NCBI GenBank assembly: GCA_003260075.1
Contig: QLIY01000664.1
Location: forward strand, 1 to 64,000
Source: Phallusia mammillata
Lineage: Eukaryota; Chordata; Ascidiacea; Phlebobranchia; Ascidiidae
DNA length: 64,000 nt
Reading direction: 5' to 3'
Part shown: piece by piece, positions 1-12,216 of the stretch
Numbering within the stretch: position 1 is the first letter of the stretch
Layout: every line of letters begins with the position of its first letter
The notes under the pieces: generated by a model
The model's database searches: none
Told to the model about the DNA's origin: nothing
Seen by the model: the letters and a program-made list of their open reading frames with translations, nothing else
Program-made: the position numbers and the translations under genes

Positions 1-899
1 TTTTTCTTCTGCCCAAATGCTTTACAATACGCGTAACAAATATTTTTTCCCAAACTGATTTATATCGCCGTCGTTAAGGGGTTAAGTAGGCTTTCAAGTA
101 GCAATATTAAATCAGCGAGCGCCTATAGACACTAAATTTGAATTGTTAAATCAGCAGTAAGCGTTTTTAGACACAAAATTTGCATTTCAATTTTGGCCCA
201 AATGTACAACAGAGGTCGTGGCGCAAACACGCCACCCGGTGCACATTCTGCACATCCATGTTGCGAACTGCAAAACCCGTCTCCAAATGTAAGCGTAACT
301 GTACACCAGGTAAATACGTTTTTTGGTGTGAAACAGCTGTGACTACCACATTGGATAAAATGACTCCAAACCTTTGAAAGAGGAATCTAATTGAGACTGA
401 GAGCCACAACGGTTTTATTAAAGTTGCTGTAGTAATTCTTGGGCACAGCCACCAATCGCAATATAGCAGACGCTTTTCTGTAAAATCGTGCCAAATGTGT
501 AGCGAGCTACCCCAAAATAGAAAGTTATAAATGACATTTTTGCACCCACTTTGTTTACGCGAAGTTGTGTACGCCTAATTACCAACTGTGGAAATCAAGT
601 ATTGTGCTAATTGTACCCTAGCTCTACAGTCTCTTCTCTCTTGACTGGCAAAATAANTAGATAGACAGAATAAAAAGATACTCCTAATTAGAGCCAACTA
701 ATCAGTACGCATATAATAGCGCATTTAGGTGCTCGTTATACGCCGTGGGAGGACAATTTCTCTGCGTCATGTGTAGCGGTCACGTGCTGTTTAACCATCA
801 TTTTGGCACTTTGGTTTGGCTAAGCATTAAGTAATAGAAAATTATAACTTTGCAACCATGACTTTTCGTTCCATGGAATTTATATGCTGTTTTTGCGAC

Positions 900-900
<1 letters not shown>

Positions 901-974
<74 letters not shown>
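901..974. other. 74-base C run, probable assembly gap
   Basis: An uninterrupted C run abuts ordinary AT-rich sequence on both sides. It shows no interruption or gradient of purity, which a natural tract this long would be expected to have. It belongs with the other G/C runs of the window, which I interpret as gap symbols converted to a base. Confidence 0.6.
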
Positions 975-975
<1 letters not shown>

Positions 976-1232
976 TCGTTGTTACATGTTCCCGTCTTCC
1001 TCATATGTTCCAACAGCCTGGCGATAAGACAGGCTGTTGCGTAAACCGGGTGTTTTGAAACAGTTGTGCAATCCATTACAGTGCTGCATATTTTTGCAAG
1101 CGTTTAACTTAAAACAAACTAATAACTGATGTGAGTAAAAGAGGGTACTGTTCTGGAATGATCGCACGAAAAACGACTATCAGTTTAAAAGCCAATGTTT
1201 ATCGTTGATCTCTCTTTTCCATCGTATCCTAT

Positions 1233-1493
1233 CATGGGCGCCGGCAGAAAATTTTGCAAGAGGGGGCAAACTTTGGCTCATACTTTACCGCATTAGGAAT
1301 TTTTGTACATACGAAGGTACAAATCGTGTACTTCACAATAAAGTTGTCTAAAAGTTAAAGCATTAAACGATGTCACGAATCCCCGCGCTGCCACTTTAAT
1401 TAGGTTTGCTGCAAAATATGTTAAATTGAGGTACACTGAATATCCAAGGGGGGGTTAAGTGCCCCATCTTGCCCCTACGTGCCGGCGCCCATG
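1233..1493. mobile_element. hAT-type nonautonomous element with 8-bp target duplication
   Basis: The element begins with catgggcgccggca and ends with its reverse complement tgccggcgcccatg. It is flanked on both sides by the same 8-mer, tatcctat. Terminal inverted repeats of this size with an 8-bp target-site duplication are the hAT superfamily signature. At 261 bp with no coding frame it is a MITE-like derivative. Confidence 0.8.
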
Positions 1494-2543
1494 TATCCTA
1501 TCTATTCCTTGAGATAAATGAGACTCGATGCGTACTGCGTAACCAGAATAAAAGACAAGAACTGAATTGATCTTTTGTGGATCATGTCGGCTCTATGCAG
1601 CAAGCGTTAAGAATCGTAATAATGAACTTAATCGCTACTGCAGACGACCGATACGAGCCACGAGAAGCAGAAAAAACAACGAGCTTTCAAATAAACAATA
1701 ACACAGCACGCGCGCACCCTCGCCCCCGCAACTGCATTGAAAGGAAAAGTGATTAAAAAAATGTTTTGACCGAAAACCAAAATCGAACGTCACAACTAAA
1801 AAATAGTCCAATAAACCCAACTAACTAACAACACATAAAATTATCCATAATTTAATTAATTAGGTCAATAACACAACTTAAAATGTACACTGACTCAGAT
1901 AACTCTATGCAACAGTAACTAAACTGCACGTGTTGAAACAAAGGAAACTGTGAAAGTTAGGCTCATAAAAGATTGATGTTATATCGTAACAATAAAAGTT
2001 TGGCGCAACTTTTAAACGGCGGAAAAGATTTTCTTATTAGGGAGCGTGACGGTCCACAACACCAATAGTCTTTTGTAAGCTGTTCGGTTGCTCATAAGTT
2101 TTATTGTTTTTTTGTAATGCCGATCAAAGTTTATCGTTCTAAAAAGTTACATTTTTTTTCCTTGAAAAAGTTTTTCTAACACAAGCAAATAGGCTATAAG
2201 TGCAATTATCACCAAACGGTTCGGATGTTACTCAATATGGATTTGCACCATAGTTTGTGAAAATGGCAAGATTGTTCATACGTGTGTCGGTTTATACATA
2301 AATCACGCTGCATATGCCTTTATTCATATCACAAGGATAGAAATAACTCGTTGTGATTTAAGTAAGGCGGTTCCTTTCCTTTATAAAGTGTGCAAAGAAT
2401 TTTGCATGTGTTGAAAACATAATGTTTAGAAAAGTCACCTAGCATAAGGTCTATTTGAAAAAAGTGCAAAAAGGCAAAGTATATATAGTTGTATAAACCA
2501 CACATTGCAAAATGCGAAACACCAGACTAGCACGACTTTCGTT

Positions 2544-3494
2544 TTATGCATTCATAGTTCTTCTCCACCGTTCATCATTTGTGCTGTACGATACATAACG
2601 TACGTTTGATGCACCGAATTCTTCAGCTAACACAAGGGCGAATTGCAAAAGCGACAATCTAGCTGTTTTGTCAATAGCCAACCCTAAAATATAGGGGAAG
2701 CTCAGGCCACGCTTTAGCACACCAGTTTCAATGGAGACATTTTCAGCATCATAGTAAAGATCTGTATTGTCGTCGTTTATAGGCAAGTTATCATTCCGAA
2801 GCGTAAATATTACAGATTTAGGAGAACCTAAATTAACATTGATCACCGGAACTGGAATTGGTCGAATTCTTGATGATCCAGTGAAGGTTCTAAAAATCGC
2901 ACGGTCAGCTTCCAACCAATCGCTTGGTACACGATTTCCTTTTAAATCAATTTTCTCTGTGACACCCGTTATATTTGTGTCAGTTGCCGGATTGACTGTC
3001 GAGTGCCATAAAAATCCCTCCTCAAAGCTTCCGTCAAGAGAGTAAAGGATCTGATTGCCGAATGGAAAATTCTTTGGTTTGTTCGTCGTCGCAGAGAATC
3101 CAAAGCAGTGCTCGAACACTTGAACAACTAAAACGATAAAAAAATATATTTCGTATGTGGGTTTGTTTCTAGTGGATGTATTGACGAGATACCTTTGCCT
3201 AACAAACACGGACATTTAAAACTTTCCGCTTCAAAGATAAGATAAATATTAACCTGGATTGTCGTTGTTGACAGAGAGCCTGGATTGGTGTTGTTGGATT
3301 GCGTTGTGAACAGAGCACTCTTCAAATGGAGCTATGAAAGATGAAAGTTCTGCCATGCTGTATCCATCAGGCTGACAAGGTACACACTCCTTTGGTTGGT
3401 TTTGTTCTATGTCTGAATCTTGATTGGTATTGAGTTCCATGATATGCATACAGCTCTTTTCCACATAATCAACCACTGCCAAAAACAACGACAT
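2544..3494 (-). CDS. Unrecognised two-exon protein
   Basis: Exon 1 (about 3494-3254) begins with MSLFLAVVDYVEKS and ends in a GT donor after an Asp-Asn-Pro sequence. Exon 2 (3127-2544) follows a good AG acceptor in the same phase and ends at a stop codon, giving about 275 residues. The first exon contains a CVPCQPDGYS stretch. The second has a globular, mixed-composition sequence (for example SLDGSFEEGFLW and LSLLQFALVLAEEFGAS) matching no family I know. It lies directly downstream of the kinase gene. The kinase's last exon ends in phase 1 while the first exon here is open from phase 0, so I could not join them; a missed exon could still make them one gene. No clear signal peptide is visible. 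Confidence 0.5.
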
Positions 3495-3555
3495 CTTAGG
3501 GTTATTTTGCTAAACGAAACTTAAAAGATTCCCCACGTGCTACCAAGTTACTAAC

Positions 3556-4908
3556 CCTTTTTAGCTTTCCAGCGGTTGTTTGAATCCAAATGCCAACATG
3601 ATTGCATGATATGATGCAAAATGCCAAATATGCATTGCTGCTCTTTTGAGGACATTTTTTGTTTGACTTCATCAAGTCCTTGATTGGGTTTCGTTCCGTT
3701 TTGTTTTAAAAAAATCAAAACTTGCACGTTGTGTTCTGAGAATGGGGTTATCATTGTGATGATCTCATAGACAACAATGGCAAAGCTGAACACCAAAAAC
3801 AAATAAGCAGTAGTTAACATTTGTACAGTATATGTAATAATAAACCTTATACCTGTACATATCACCAAGTACAGTGATGTTTTTCGTTTCTGGAGCAGCA
3901 TATAATATCGTGCATTGGCTGTTGGAAGGAACTTCAGATGTGCTTGTACTAAGACCAGTTGCACGAATAATATTGGCTGCACCAAAATCAGCTAGTTTTA
4001 CCACTAACTCTCGGGTCACAATTATGTTGTCTGGTTTGACATTTACATGGCGAAGTCCATGTCCTGGTTGGTAGTTATGCAAATACTTCAAAGCCAAAGC
4101 CAACTGATAAACCACCCTAATGCGATTATCCCAAGACATTTCATCCTTGTGTAAGCATCGTTTTAGCGTGTTTCCATCTACGTATTCCATTATAACGGCC
4201 ACATTGGTACCCCATCGTGTCCACCCCAACACTTGCACTATATTGGGATGTTTGACACGAACCATCGAGTTTATCTCTGTTCTAAACCTAAAAAACAAAC
4301 TATATATTATAAAGAAGTATGTTCGAAGCATTACGAGTTTGTGATTCTATAGTAATACATGTTTACCTGAAGGTGCATTAAAATAACTCATTTCGGGCTT
4401 GACTTAAAACTTCGCTGCAATTTTAACTTTTAAACCTAACCGGGTTTTAAAATAAAAAGTACGAATTGATGCTGGGGTTAGAGGTTTTACTTTCGGGCTC
4501 GGGTCCCAATTTCGGCCCGCTTAGAACCAGTTTACTATCAACAAATGTTTGTGCAAATACTCATTTAATTTAGAATCGAATTCATCTCCTCCAAAGTATA
4601 TGCTGTAACATTTTGCAGCCACAACTTGATTGGATCCTTTGGTTAGGCATTTGCGAATCACACCAAATCTTCCTTTTCCGACAAAAAAATGCTTGTTGCA
4701 AGTGGTCATAAATTCACTTGCTTTAAAAAATTCTGCTCTTTGCGAAACGCCAGGTATACTTTCCTGTAGCAACACAAAAGTTAGATTTAGATTTTAGACA
4801 ATATAATAACATTAGAAATTAAATAAAATCAACACAGGTGCACTATATTGAACATACCAAGTTGCTCCCATCTAAATAGGAGAATAGACGTTGATTGTTT
4901 GCCGACAT
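3556..4908 (-). CDS. Protein kinase domain, predicted catalytically impaired
   Basis: Four exons join in phase: about 4908-4858, 4763-4543, 4281-3853 and 3785-3556. The ATG at 4908 starts MSANNQRLFSYLDG. A glycine-rich loop (GKGRFGVIRKC) and a VAAK lysine lie in exon 2. Exon 3 holds EYVDGNTLKRCL, the catalytic loop HVNVKPDN, ADFGAAN and an APE motif (YAAPETKN). The exon 3/4 junction restores GDMYSFAIVVYEIIT, and the domain ends with SCWHLDSNNRW. The family signature is HRDxKxxN; here Arg and the catalytic Asp are replaced (GTA AAT codons), so phosphotransfer is expected to be weak or absent although ATP-binding residues remain. The overall look is of a tyrosine-kinase-like or RIPK/LRRK-like kinase. 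The 3' end is uncertain: a weak donor follows the last Lys-Lys-Gly, and the reading frame stops shortly after. Confidence 0.75.
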
Positions 4909-4979
4909 TTTGAACGTGACGTAAAGCACTGTAGGCTATAGGTGGTTAATGTTTGCTCATATTCCAAAAAGCACTAACT

Positions 4980-5279
4980 CAGTGGTTCTCAACTCGTTTC
5001 GGGCCATGGACCACCAGCCTAGTAAAAATAATGTCAAGGACCATTTCGTTTTTGAGCAAGAATGAAGTACGCATATGAAACAACTATTTGGGCTTGAATC
5101 ATTAAAACCGATTTTCAAGAAGTGAGATATTTATTAACAGCTAGTAATTTGATACTCTTTTAACGTGTAATATGTATTCATCTCTAGTTTATTAATAAAT
5201 TTAGTGGACGTCCTGTGGACCACCGAAAAAGGCATCATGGACCACTAGTGGCCCATGGACCACCAGTTGAGAACTACTG
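4980..5279. mobile_element. hAT-type element without matching target duplication
   Basis: The left end cagtggttctcaact and right end agttgagaactactg are inverted repeats with one mismatch, typical of hAT elements. The flanking 8-mers (cactaact and atttatac) do not match. The right end stops only a few bases from the splice donor of exon 2 of SDR copy A, whose remaining exons are absent. Confidence 0.75.
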
Positions 5280-5287
5280 ATTTATAC

Positions 5288-6112
5288 CTTCACACATAAA
5301 TGGATACACAGCCTGTACCATGTTAGAAACTCCCACAACATTGACACTGAATGTGGTTGTCCAATCTCCTTTTTCGCTATTTAAACCTACAAAAGATTTG
5401 AGTTCGACAAAAATGAAATAAAAGGTGAAATATAAGAATTAAGTTGCAAGGAATATAGGCATTATTAATCATTTACATTTTATGTCACCAAAGTGTCTAA
5501 CACGGGACAGCAGCATACCCTCATTATGGAAGTGTACAAATACCTGCAAGGCACTTTTGTTTGCACTTCACCCTATGTGTGACTCTGCAAAAGCTTTAAT
5601 TAATTTTATATTACAAGATTTTGCTTCGAATGACACTTCACGTAATGTTTCTTGTCACTTTGTGAGGATGCAAATAATTGGTTTCATCAATGATCACTAA
5701 AAAACTCTTGATGAAGAACAATGCCCCGAATTAATTCAGTTTATTCAACTCACGTACCTTTCGACCCAAAATATACAGCACTGTTCACCAGGACGTCTAT
5801 TTTGCCACCCGCTGTCTCAGCAACTTTTTGCACTTGAGCAATGCATTCTTTTTTGTCACTTACATCCACGCAAGCCAAACCAACGTTAACACCATAAAAT
5901 TTCCTAAGGTTTTCTAATGCTAGTTTGCCAGACTCGGCATTTTTGTCGAAAATGATGACGTTCGCTCCGTCATTGACAAATCTTTCAACTGCAGCAAATC
6001 CAATACCAGATGCCCCTCCTGTGACTATCACTGTTTTGCCCGAAAATCTGTTCTTAGTAAACTGTTGATCCAATGGAGGCTGATTGACCGACAAGAATTC
6101 AGGATTTTCCAT
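5288..6112 (-). pseudogene. SDR copy A, exons 1-2 only (3' truncated)
   Basis: Exon 1 (6112-5758) starts [17 protein letters not shown] and carries the NAD(P) dinucleotide-binding motif TGGASGIG plus the acidic strand end IIFDKNAESG. Exon 2 (5386-5288) encodes the segment [19 protein letters not shown]. Exons 3-5, which hold the catalytic Ser and YxxxK and the C-terminus, are not found downstream. Instead a hAT element lies immediately next to the exon 2 donor, followed by the kinase gene. Both exons are open and have good splice sites, so the break looks like a deletion rather than gradual decay. A short product using a downstream stop is possible, but it would lack the active site. Confidence 0.8.
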
Positions 6113-7474
6113 CTCGCCAACGATACAACGAGGGCAGCAACTTTTTGAAAGTTTACAGCTAACGCAGCACTAAAGTAATTTGGACACACTGTCACTACCT
6201 GTCCAGTACACGAAAAACAGCAAGTCCAAAGTACAACCCTATGTGTACTCAGCAACCAACCGCAAATCCTGTTCAACATAACGAACTCGTTTACTCCGAC
6301 ACATAACAGCATTACTTTTCCCTGTTGCGTTTACTTGCTAGTCCCTTGTGTGCTTATATCCACATGCCCAAGTCCGTCATATAGACTAAATAGATCAACA
6401 TTCGTTGGTTACGACCCCTTCTCATTCCCAAATAATTTAAGCTCTCATTCACTCAAACCTAAGAACGCGAAATATTAGCATTTTTGACTTCACATGATAA
6501 CCTAAGTTTTAGCTATATGCCGTTTGTTTATTTAGATAGCTTCAACGTTAGCGGGTTTATTTATTATGCATTTAACCGTGTTTTGCAACCATAAAATAGT
6601 TTAGTAATTTTGTTGCCATTAAAAATCTCTTTTACTTTTGAGGATATCTCAAGTCGTGCAAGTTCTGCAAGTGCTTGAAACTTAGCTAGTAGTCACATAA
6701 TAATGAAACGTGATCGCAGACGTTTGACTACATGCTTTCATCATTTGTCAAAGCGTAACGATTCTGCACATGCTGCAGTGCATAACAGTTCCAGTGTTTT
6801 GAAACTGATGATTTTACACATATGTCACCAACAGCCATTTATCAAATGTGTGCATAACATATTTCACCACAAAAAATTCTCTGGCAGTTTTGTTTTCGAT
6901 CAAGGTTCTTTTAAAAGTCCGTGTGTTGTGTTTTGTGTTGTGTTTCCTATGTATCAGCTCAAAAATTCGAAAGTTAATATTAGTCTACAATTGTTTTGTT
7001 TCTCTTTAAAAGTGATCACGGCCATTCGTCAATTGAAGCATTTTCGTTGTCGTGTCTTTGTATTAAATCGTTGCTGTAAAAGTATCGTTTGTAACCAAAC
7101 TGAATCAAAACTAGTTTATTACAGTGCATGTTGTAAAGAGAGACCGTTTACATTACTGCGAGACGGATGTGGATATAGTCATGCTGTTTAAGCACTTCCG
7201 TTTACGACAACCGCCTACTAGCGCAACAAGAATTGATAAACTCAATGCTTTAAAAGCGCACTGGCAAAAAACCTTATGGACTCTCACACAAAAAGTGTCG
7301 TGAAAAAGAAAGGCTGCTTTTTTATTTGACTTTTAAGAACTCGAATTTAAAAACCGAACACAAATTCAAGCAAATGCGCGATAACTATAGTTTTTGTTAA
7401 AATCAGAGAGCCTTTTCATCCCAAAGATGGTCTCATAAGTGATATAAATCACCTATTAATTTGTTTATGAAACT
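6113..7474. other. Intergenic spacer between SDR copies A and B
   Basis: The spacer holds the 5' flank of SDR copy A and then AT-rich sequence. A plus-strand open frame of 162 codons (6703-7191) is the longest in this stretch. It has no recognisable motif, an odd run of single Cys and His residues, and no splice or domain support, so I do not call it a gene. Confidence 0.5.
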
Positions 7475-8000
7475 TTATCTTCGATCAGCAATCAAAGTAT
7501 CTTCGCCAAATCTTTCAGTACCCATTGCAGTGTAGTCTCCATCGACACACAAATTCGTGCCTGTGATGAACGAAGCATCTCTGCACAAGAAATACTTAAG
7601 CTCTAGGACAGTGCTCTTCAACCTTTTTTGGTTTGTTGAACCCCTAAAGTTTTTGTGACGAACTCATGCACCCTGTTTACTTAAAAGGTAAACTGAGATA
7701 AAAAGCGACATGCAAAATCATTATGCATATCGCATTTATGGCGTGGGGTGTTTGATCTCGACGTACATTAACGGGCAGCCGCATTTTTGATCAAAAACGT
7801 TTGACGTAAATTAACGTCAATCCGTACTCTGTGCAAAACGTCTTTTGACGTAGATATAAGGCAACCGCACTGAAAGCGTTAGACATCAACATTTAAAAAA
7901 AAATACAGAGATTCGTTCATACATTTGTTGAAACCTAGATCTTTTTTTAATGTCTTGAATCTCAAATATTAATGGTTCATTAAAAGTTTGTGATGCACCC

Positions 8001-8097
<97 letters not shown>

Positions 8098-9850
8098 GGA
8101 ACCATAGTACGCCAGGCCTATTGAAGTCGTTGTCCCGACCGGCTTGGTTCGATATAACGCCCATACTATGGTTTATATATAAGTTTGCTGTAATCGCTGG
8201 TCGGCATGAACGCTTCATAGCTGATCCAAGCACGTGTTTATGTTCATCTTCGTTAAGCTCCAGGACCATTATGGACCAAAAGCAGTTTTTTGAAGGACAC
8301 TTACCTACTACACAAAAATACAATGGCTGAAGCAACTTCAGAGGTGTAAGCTGCTCTTGGAATCATTTGAAATTTTTTCACGGCTTCCATCATGGGTTTC
8401 AGGGTTCCATCGGGTGAGGCTTTTGCCATCTGCCAAAACAATTACCAAACCTCAAAAACCATTTTGCTATTCTGACAATTTTCTTCCTTTATGTTTTAAC
8501 TACTTCAGAAAAAAACTATAAACAGAAAGAAACAGTATATTTTAGTAAAACATAAAGAAAAACTGCTTTTAATCCTATGATTATAAAAACGACAAAAAAT
8601 GTCAAAACTACGTTACTTTAATTTAGTTAAAACTCGCAACACATACCTCGGGTGACCAAGTCCAAGCAGGCATGACCGAGTTCACACGAATATTCTTTCT
8701 TGCTAAATCTAAAGCCATGTTTAGAGTAACGGTTTTAATTGCGCCCTTGCTGGCTGCATATGTCCATCGATCAGCTTCTGCTCGAATGGCCGCTTCGCTC
8801 GTAATATTAACTATAGATCCCCCTAAAAATACCAACGAAAATTTTGGAGATTTAGAAAGAGATCAAAATACATAAGTCTATTTTTCAAAAGGCGACAAGT
8901 TTTAAGCAGAACTGTTGGCAGTTAATGTTTATTTTGTGTTTATTCAACTAGATTTTACTTGTGTTTCATAAAAGATTAAACGGTCCCCCAAAACACCTTA
9001 AAAACACTGGATGGATATACAGCCTGCACCATGTTAGAAACGCCAACGACATTGACACTGTGTGATCACATTGTGGTCATCCAATCGTGTTTTTCGCTTG
9101 TTAAACCTTCAAAGAGAGACATGGGGTGTAAACGAATATTTAAATCAACGCATCCACGGTCTTTGTGCTCATTTTTTGTGTTGCGCTTTACGATTACGTT
9201 GAGAAAAAAGTGAAAAAAGTGCGTCTTAGTAGTTTAGTTGCATTTGTAAAAGACTATACGTTACGTAATTAAGGTTGATGGAAAAACAATCAGAAAGTAA
9301 AGTGTGTCGTTAACTTTATCACCGAAAATCACGTGAGTGCTAATCCAATCCCCAAGCACCTTAAATGGAGATCTCGGTAATCAGAGACTGCCTTAATTCG
9401 ACCATTCTTACCCATTACAAAACACCAAACTTCAGGCAATGTCCGCCTGAATGAAGATAGTGTCAAAATAATGCACATGTATTTCAAACACATACCTTTC
9501 GAACCAAAGTATACAGCACTGTTCACCAGGGCGTCTATTTTTCCACCCGCTGTATCTGCAACTTTTTGCACTTGAGCAATGCACTCGTTTTTGTCACTCA
9601 CATCTACACAAGCCAAACCAACGTTTACGCCAAAACATTTCTTAAGATTTTCTAACGCTAGTTTGCCAGACTCGGCATTTTTGTCAAAAATGATGACGTT
9701 TGCACAGTCATTGACAAATCTTTCAACCGCAGCAAATCCAATACCAGACGCCCCTCCAGTGACTATCACTGTTTTCCCCGAGAATCTGTTCTTTGTGAAC
9801 TGTTGATCCAATGGAGGCTGGTTAACTGACAAAAACTCAGGATTTTGCAT
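7475..9850 (-). pseudogene. SDR copy B, five exons with in-frame stop in exon 2
   Basis: The exons are 9850-9496, 9106-8997, 8822-8647, 8429-8305 and 7580-7475. Exon 1 starts [17 protein letters not shown] and keeps TGGASGIG. Exon 3 keeps the catalytic region GSIVNITSEAA with TYAASKGAIK. Exon 5 ends FGEDTLIADRR then stop. In exon 2 an insertion of about 9 bases (around tgtgatcaca, 9061-9070) places a TGA in frame, and the exon's 3' end, PFMCEG in the other copies, is altered to a PSSVFK-like reading. Skipping exon 2 (99 bases in the intact copies) would keep the frame in principle but remove part of the Rossmann core. The other exons look under constraint, so the loss may be recent, allelic or an assembly error. 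Confidence 0.75.
8003..8094. other. 92-base G run, probable assembly gap
   Basis: A pure G run lies in the intron between exons 4 and 5 of SDR copy B. No flanking duplication is obvious here. It has the same character as the other runs and makes long poly-Gly and poly-Pro frames that are not genes. Confidence 0.6.
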
Positions 9851-10825
9851 GTTGTTAATAACACGAAAATGCAACCACGTGAGAAAACACAAAGTTAATG
9901 CTGCCCCTGTATAATTATTAACACAAAACAAACAATTGCGTAAAACTTGCAGTAAGAACTTTGCAACCAACCACACCAAAATAATCAACCTACAGCTCTT
10001 TCCGCTTTCCACTAGTCGTATCTCCAGTTTTTATCGGTTATTAGCCATTTTTTAGTTCTATTTTCAAACTATAGCTTTTCGTATAATCACTCATGTACCA
10101 AGAGTATTACCATCAATGCTTCAAATAAGTCGCAGCTCCAACCATACTATTGACATTCAACGTTTTTTACCCTCTTTGGTAACGGTGCATTTGTAGTAAC
10201 TCGAGTTCTATTCAGTTTTGTTTTGGTATTATTGTAAGAGGTGCAGCAAACAATTTTACCTTCGAACCTATAAGCAAACAGACTGGGAGGTTTTTCACAC
10301 ATGCTTTGTTAGTAGTAAATCTAGAGTTATACGTCCGGCCGGTCTTTTCGCGTTCGGGTTCGGGTTTGAGTTTAAACCTAAAACAGGCTAAATTCGGGCA
10401 TGACTTTACATCGGCATTATGATTGCCGCATTTATATCAACTCTTGGGCTTTAAAAATAAATCGCCTTTGGGTCGGGTTAGGATCCCATAACTTCAGGCT
10501 TGTAACTTAACTCTGAATAAATGCTGTTGATGCGGTGCAACAAGATTTTAAACCGAGGCAAACCGGCCAATCCCGTATCACCTTCTAAACAACAGCTAAA
10601 TGAAACAATACGAGTAAAAAGTCTATCAATGTACACAGTTTAAATGAGGTAGCAGACAAGCAAGAAGAAGGCTACAATGTAGTTTTCTCCCAAAAAACAA
10701 ATAGCCAAAATATTGGATATAGGACAGGCAAAAGGGATTACGGTTCGATGAAAGGCAGAAAATTTTCTCATGTACCAGTGATTATTTTAACCATTCAAAT
10801 TAAAACTTGGAAGTTTATTTAGTTT

Positions 10826-12135
10826 TTATTTATCGGGACTAAGGTTGTGGCCAGCAATCATGGTCTCTTCGCCAAATCTTTCGGGCCCCATAGCCGTGTA
10901 ACCGCCATCGACGCGTAAATCGGTGCCATTGATAAAAGAAGCATCTCTGAACAAGATACAAATTTTGCTTTAGGGCCCAACAAACCTAGCTTATTGAAAT
11001 ATAACTTACCCACTACATAAAAACACCACAGCAGAAGCAATTTCAGAAGTATGAGCTGTTCTAGGAATCATTTGAAAATTTTTTACTCCCTCCATCATTG
11101 GTTCCAGAGTCCCATCCGGGGATGCTTTTGCCATCTTCCAAGAAAATAGGTGATAAAATATTTTAGCGTATTTTTTTAATGTCATCGAAATAATATAAAT
11201 AAGTTTTTATTGTTTTTGTTTATTTTTACTAAAAAGTTTAAACCTTACTTCTGGTGTCCATGTCCAACCCGGAGAAACTGAGTTAACTCGAATACTTTTC
11301 TTCGCCAAATCTAAAGCCATGTTTTGAGTTACAGTAGTAATTGCGCCCTTACTTGCTGCGTACGTCCATCGGTCAGCTTGAGCACGATGAGCTGATATAC
11401 TTGATATGTTTACTATAGACCCTCCTAGAAAATAAAATCGTTTTAAAAATAGCTGTTCCTCAGAAGAACTTTGACAATTTTTGCACGAAACACAGTTTAG
11501 AAGAAACACTACTTGAAACGTAATTACGTTGGAAACAAAACACCAGTCGTATAAACAACGTAGTTTCGGCACAGCTGCCTACTTACCTTCACACATAAAT
11601 GGATATACAGCCTGTACCATGTTCGAAATTCCAACAACATTTACACTGAATGTGGTCATCCAATCATGCTTTTCACTGGTTAAACCTACAAAAGTAACAT
11701 CGCTATTTAAAAACCTAAGGATCGACAGTTGAACCGAGCAAACTACAGTATGCCATTCTTATATTTATGCTTGTGTGTCCAAATATTGCGCTGATCCGAT
11801 TCAGTGTAGGCTACGTACCTTTCGAACCAAAATATACAGCACTGTTGACCAGAGCGTCTATTTTTCCACCCGCTGTCTCAGCAACTTTTTGCACTTGAGC
11901 AATGCAATCGTTTTTGTCACTTACATCCACGCAAGCCAAACCAACGTTTACACTATAACATTTCTTGAGGTTTTTCACTGCTAGTTTGCCAGACTCGGCA
12001 TTTTTGTCGAAAATTGTGACATTGGCACCGTCATTGACAAATCTTTCCACCGCAGCAAATCCAATACCAGATGCCCCTCCAGTGACTATCACTGTTTTGC
12101 CCGAGAATCTGTTCTTTGTGAACTGTTGATCCAAT

Positions 12136-12138
<3 letters not shown>
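10826..12138 (-). CDS. SDR copy C, classical short-chain dehydrogenase (5' end in gap)
   Basis: Five exons: exon 1 from within the gap at about 12138 to 11819, then 11685-11587, 11424-11249, 11134-11010 and 10946-10826. It is open throughout, with phases identical to copy D. Classical SDR features are TGGASGIG for NAD(P) binding, catalytic Ser in IVNISS, catalytic Tyr/Lys in TYAASKGA, and an SPGWTWTPE segment after the Lys helix. The usual NNAG motif reads VNSAVYF in this family. The protein is probably a cytosolic oxidoreductase acting on a small alcohol or ketone; the substrate cannot be read from sequence. The first codons, which in copies A, B and D encode [12 protein letters not shown], fall in the G run starting near 12139, so the start is missing from the assembly rather than necessarily from the genome. 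Confidence 0.85.

Positions 12139-12215
<77 letters not shown>
12139..12215. other. ~77-base G run hiding the start of SDR copy C
   Basis: The run begins exactly where exon 1 of copies A, B and D continues with ctgattaactgac, so coding sequence is replaced by G. After it comes agcaaagaaaaatgctttg, which recurs after a second G run at 12341-12349, giving an allelic-type duplication of about 120 bases. Confidence 0.75.

Positions 12216-12216
<1 letters not shown>

Larger units (their letters stand above)
1..2543. other. Gene-poor left flank
   Basis: I see no supportable coding exon here. The stretch is AT-rich and holds a 74-base C run (901-974), a single undetermined base near 657 and a small terminal-inverted-repeat element (1233-1493). 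The short open frames have no recognisable domain, and two of them are poly-Pro or poly-Gly readings of the C run. Confidence 0.6.

Noticed and set aside
798-1076. Poly-glycine / poly-proline frames across the C run at 901-974
   Set aside because: They exist only because a homopolymer is read as codons; the run is most likely a gap. The same applies to frames at 7886-8335, 12089-12271, 43735-44223 and 43875-44162.
6703-7191. 162-codon plus-strand frame
   Set aside because: It has no domain, no homologous frame at the other SDR spacers, unusual composition and no splice context; a chance frame is more likely.
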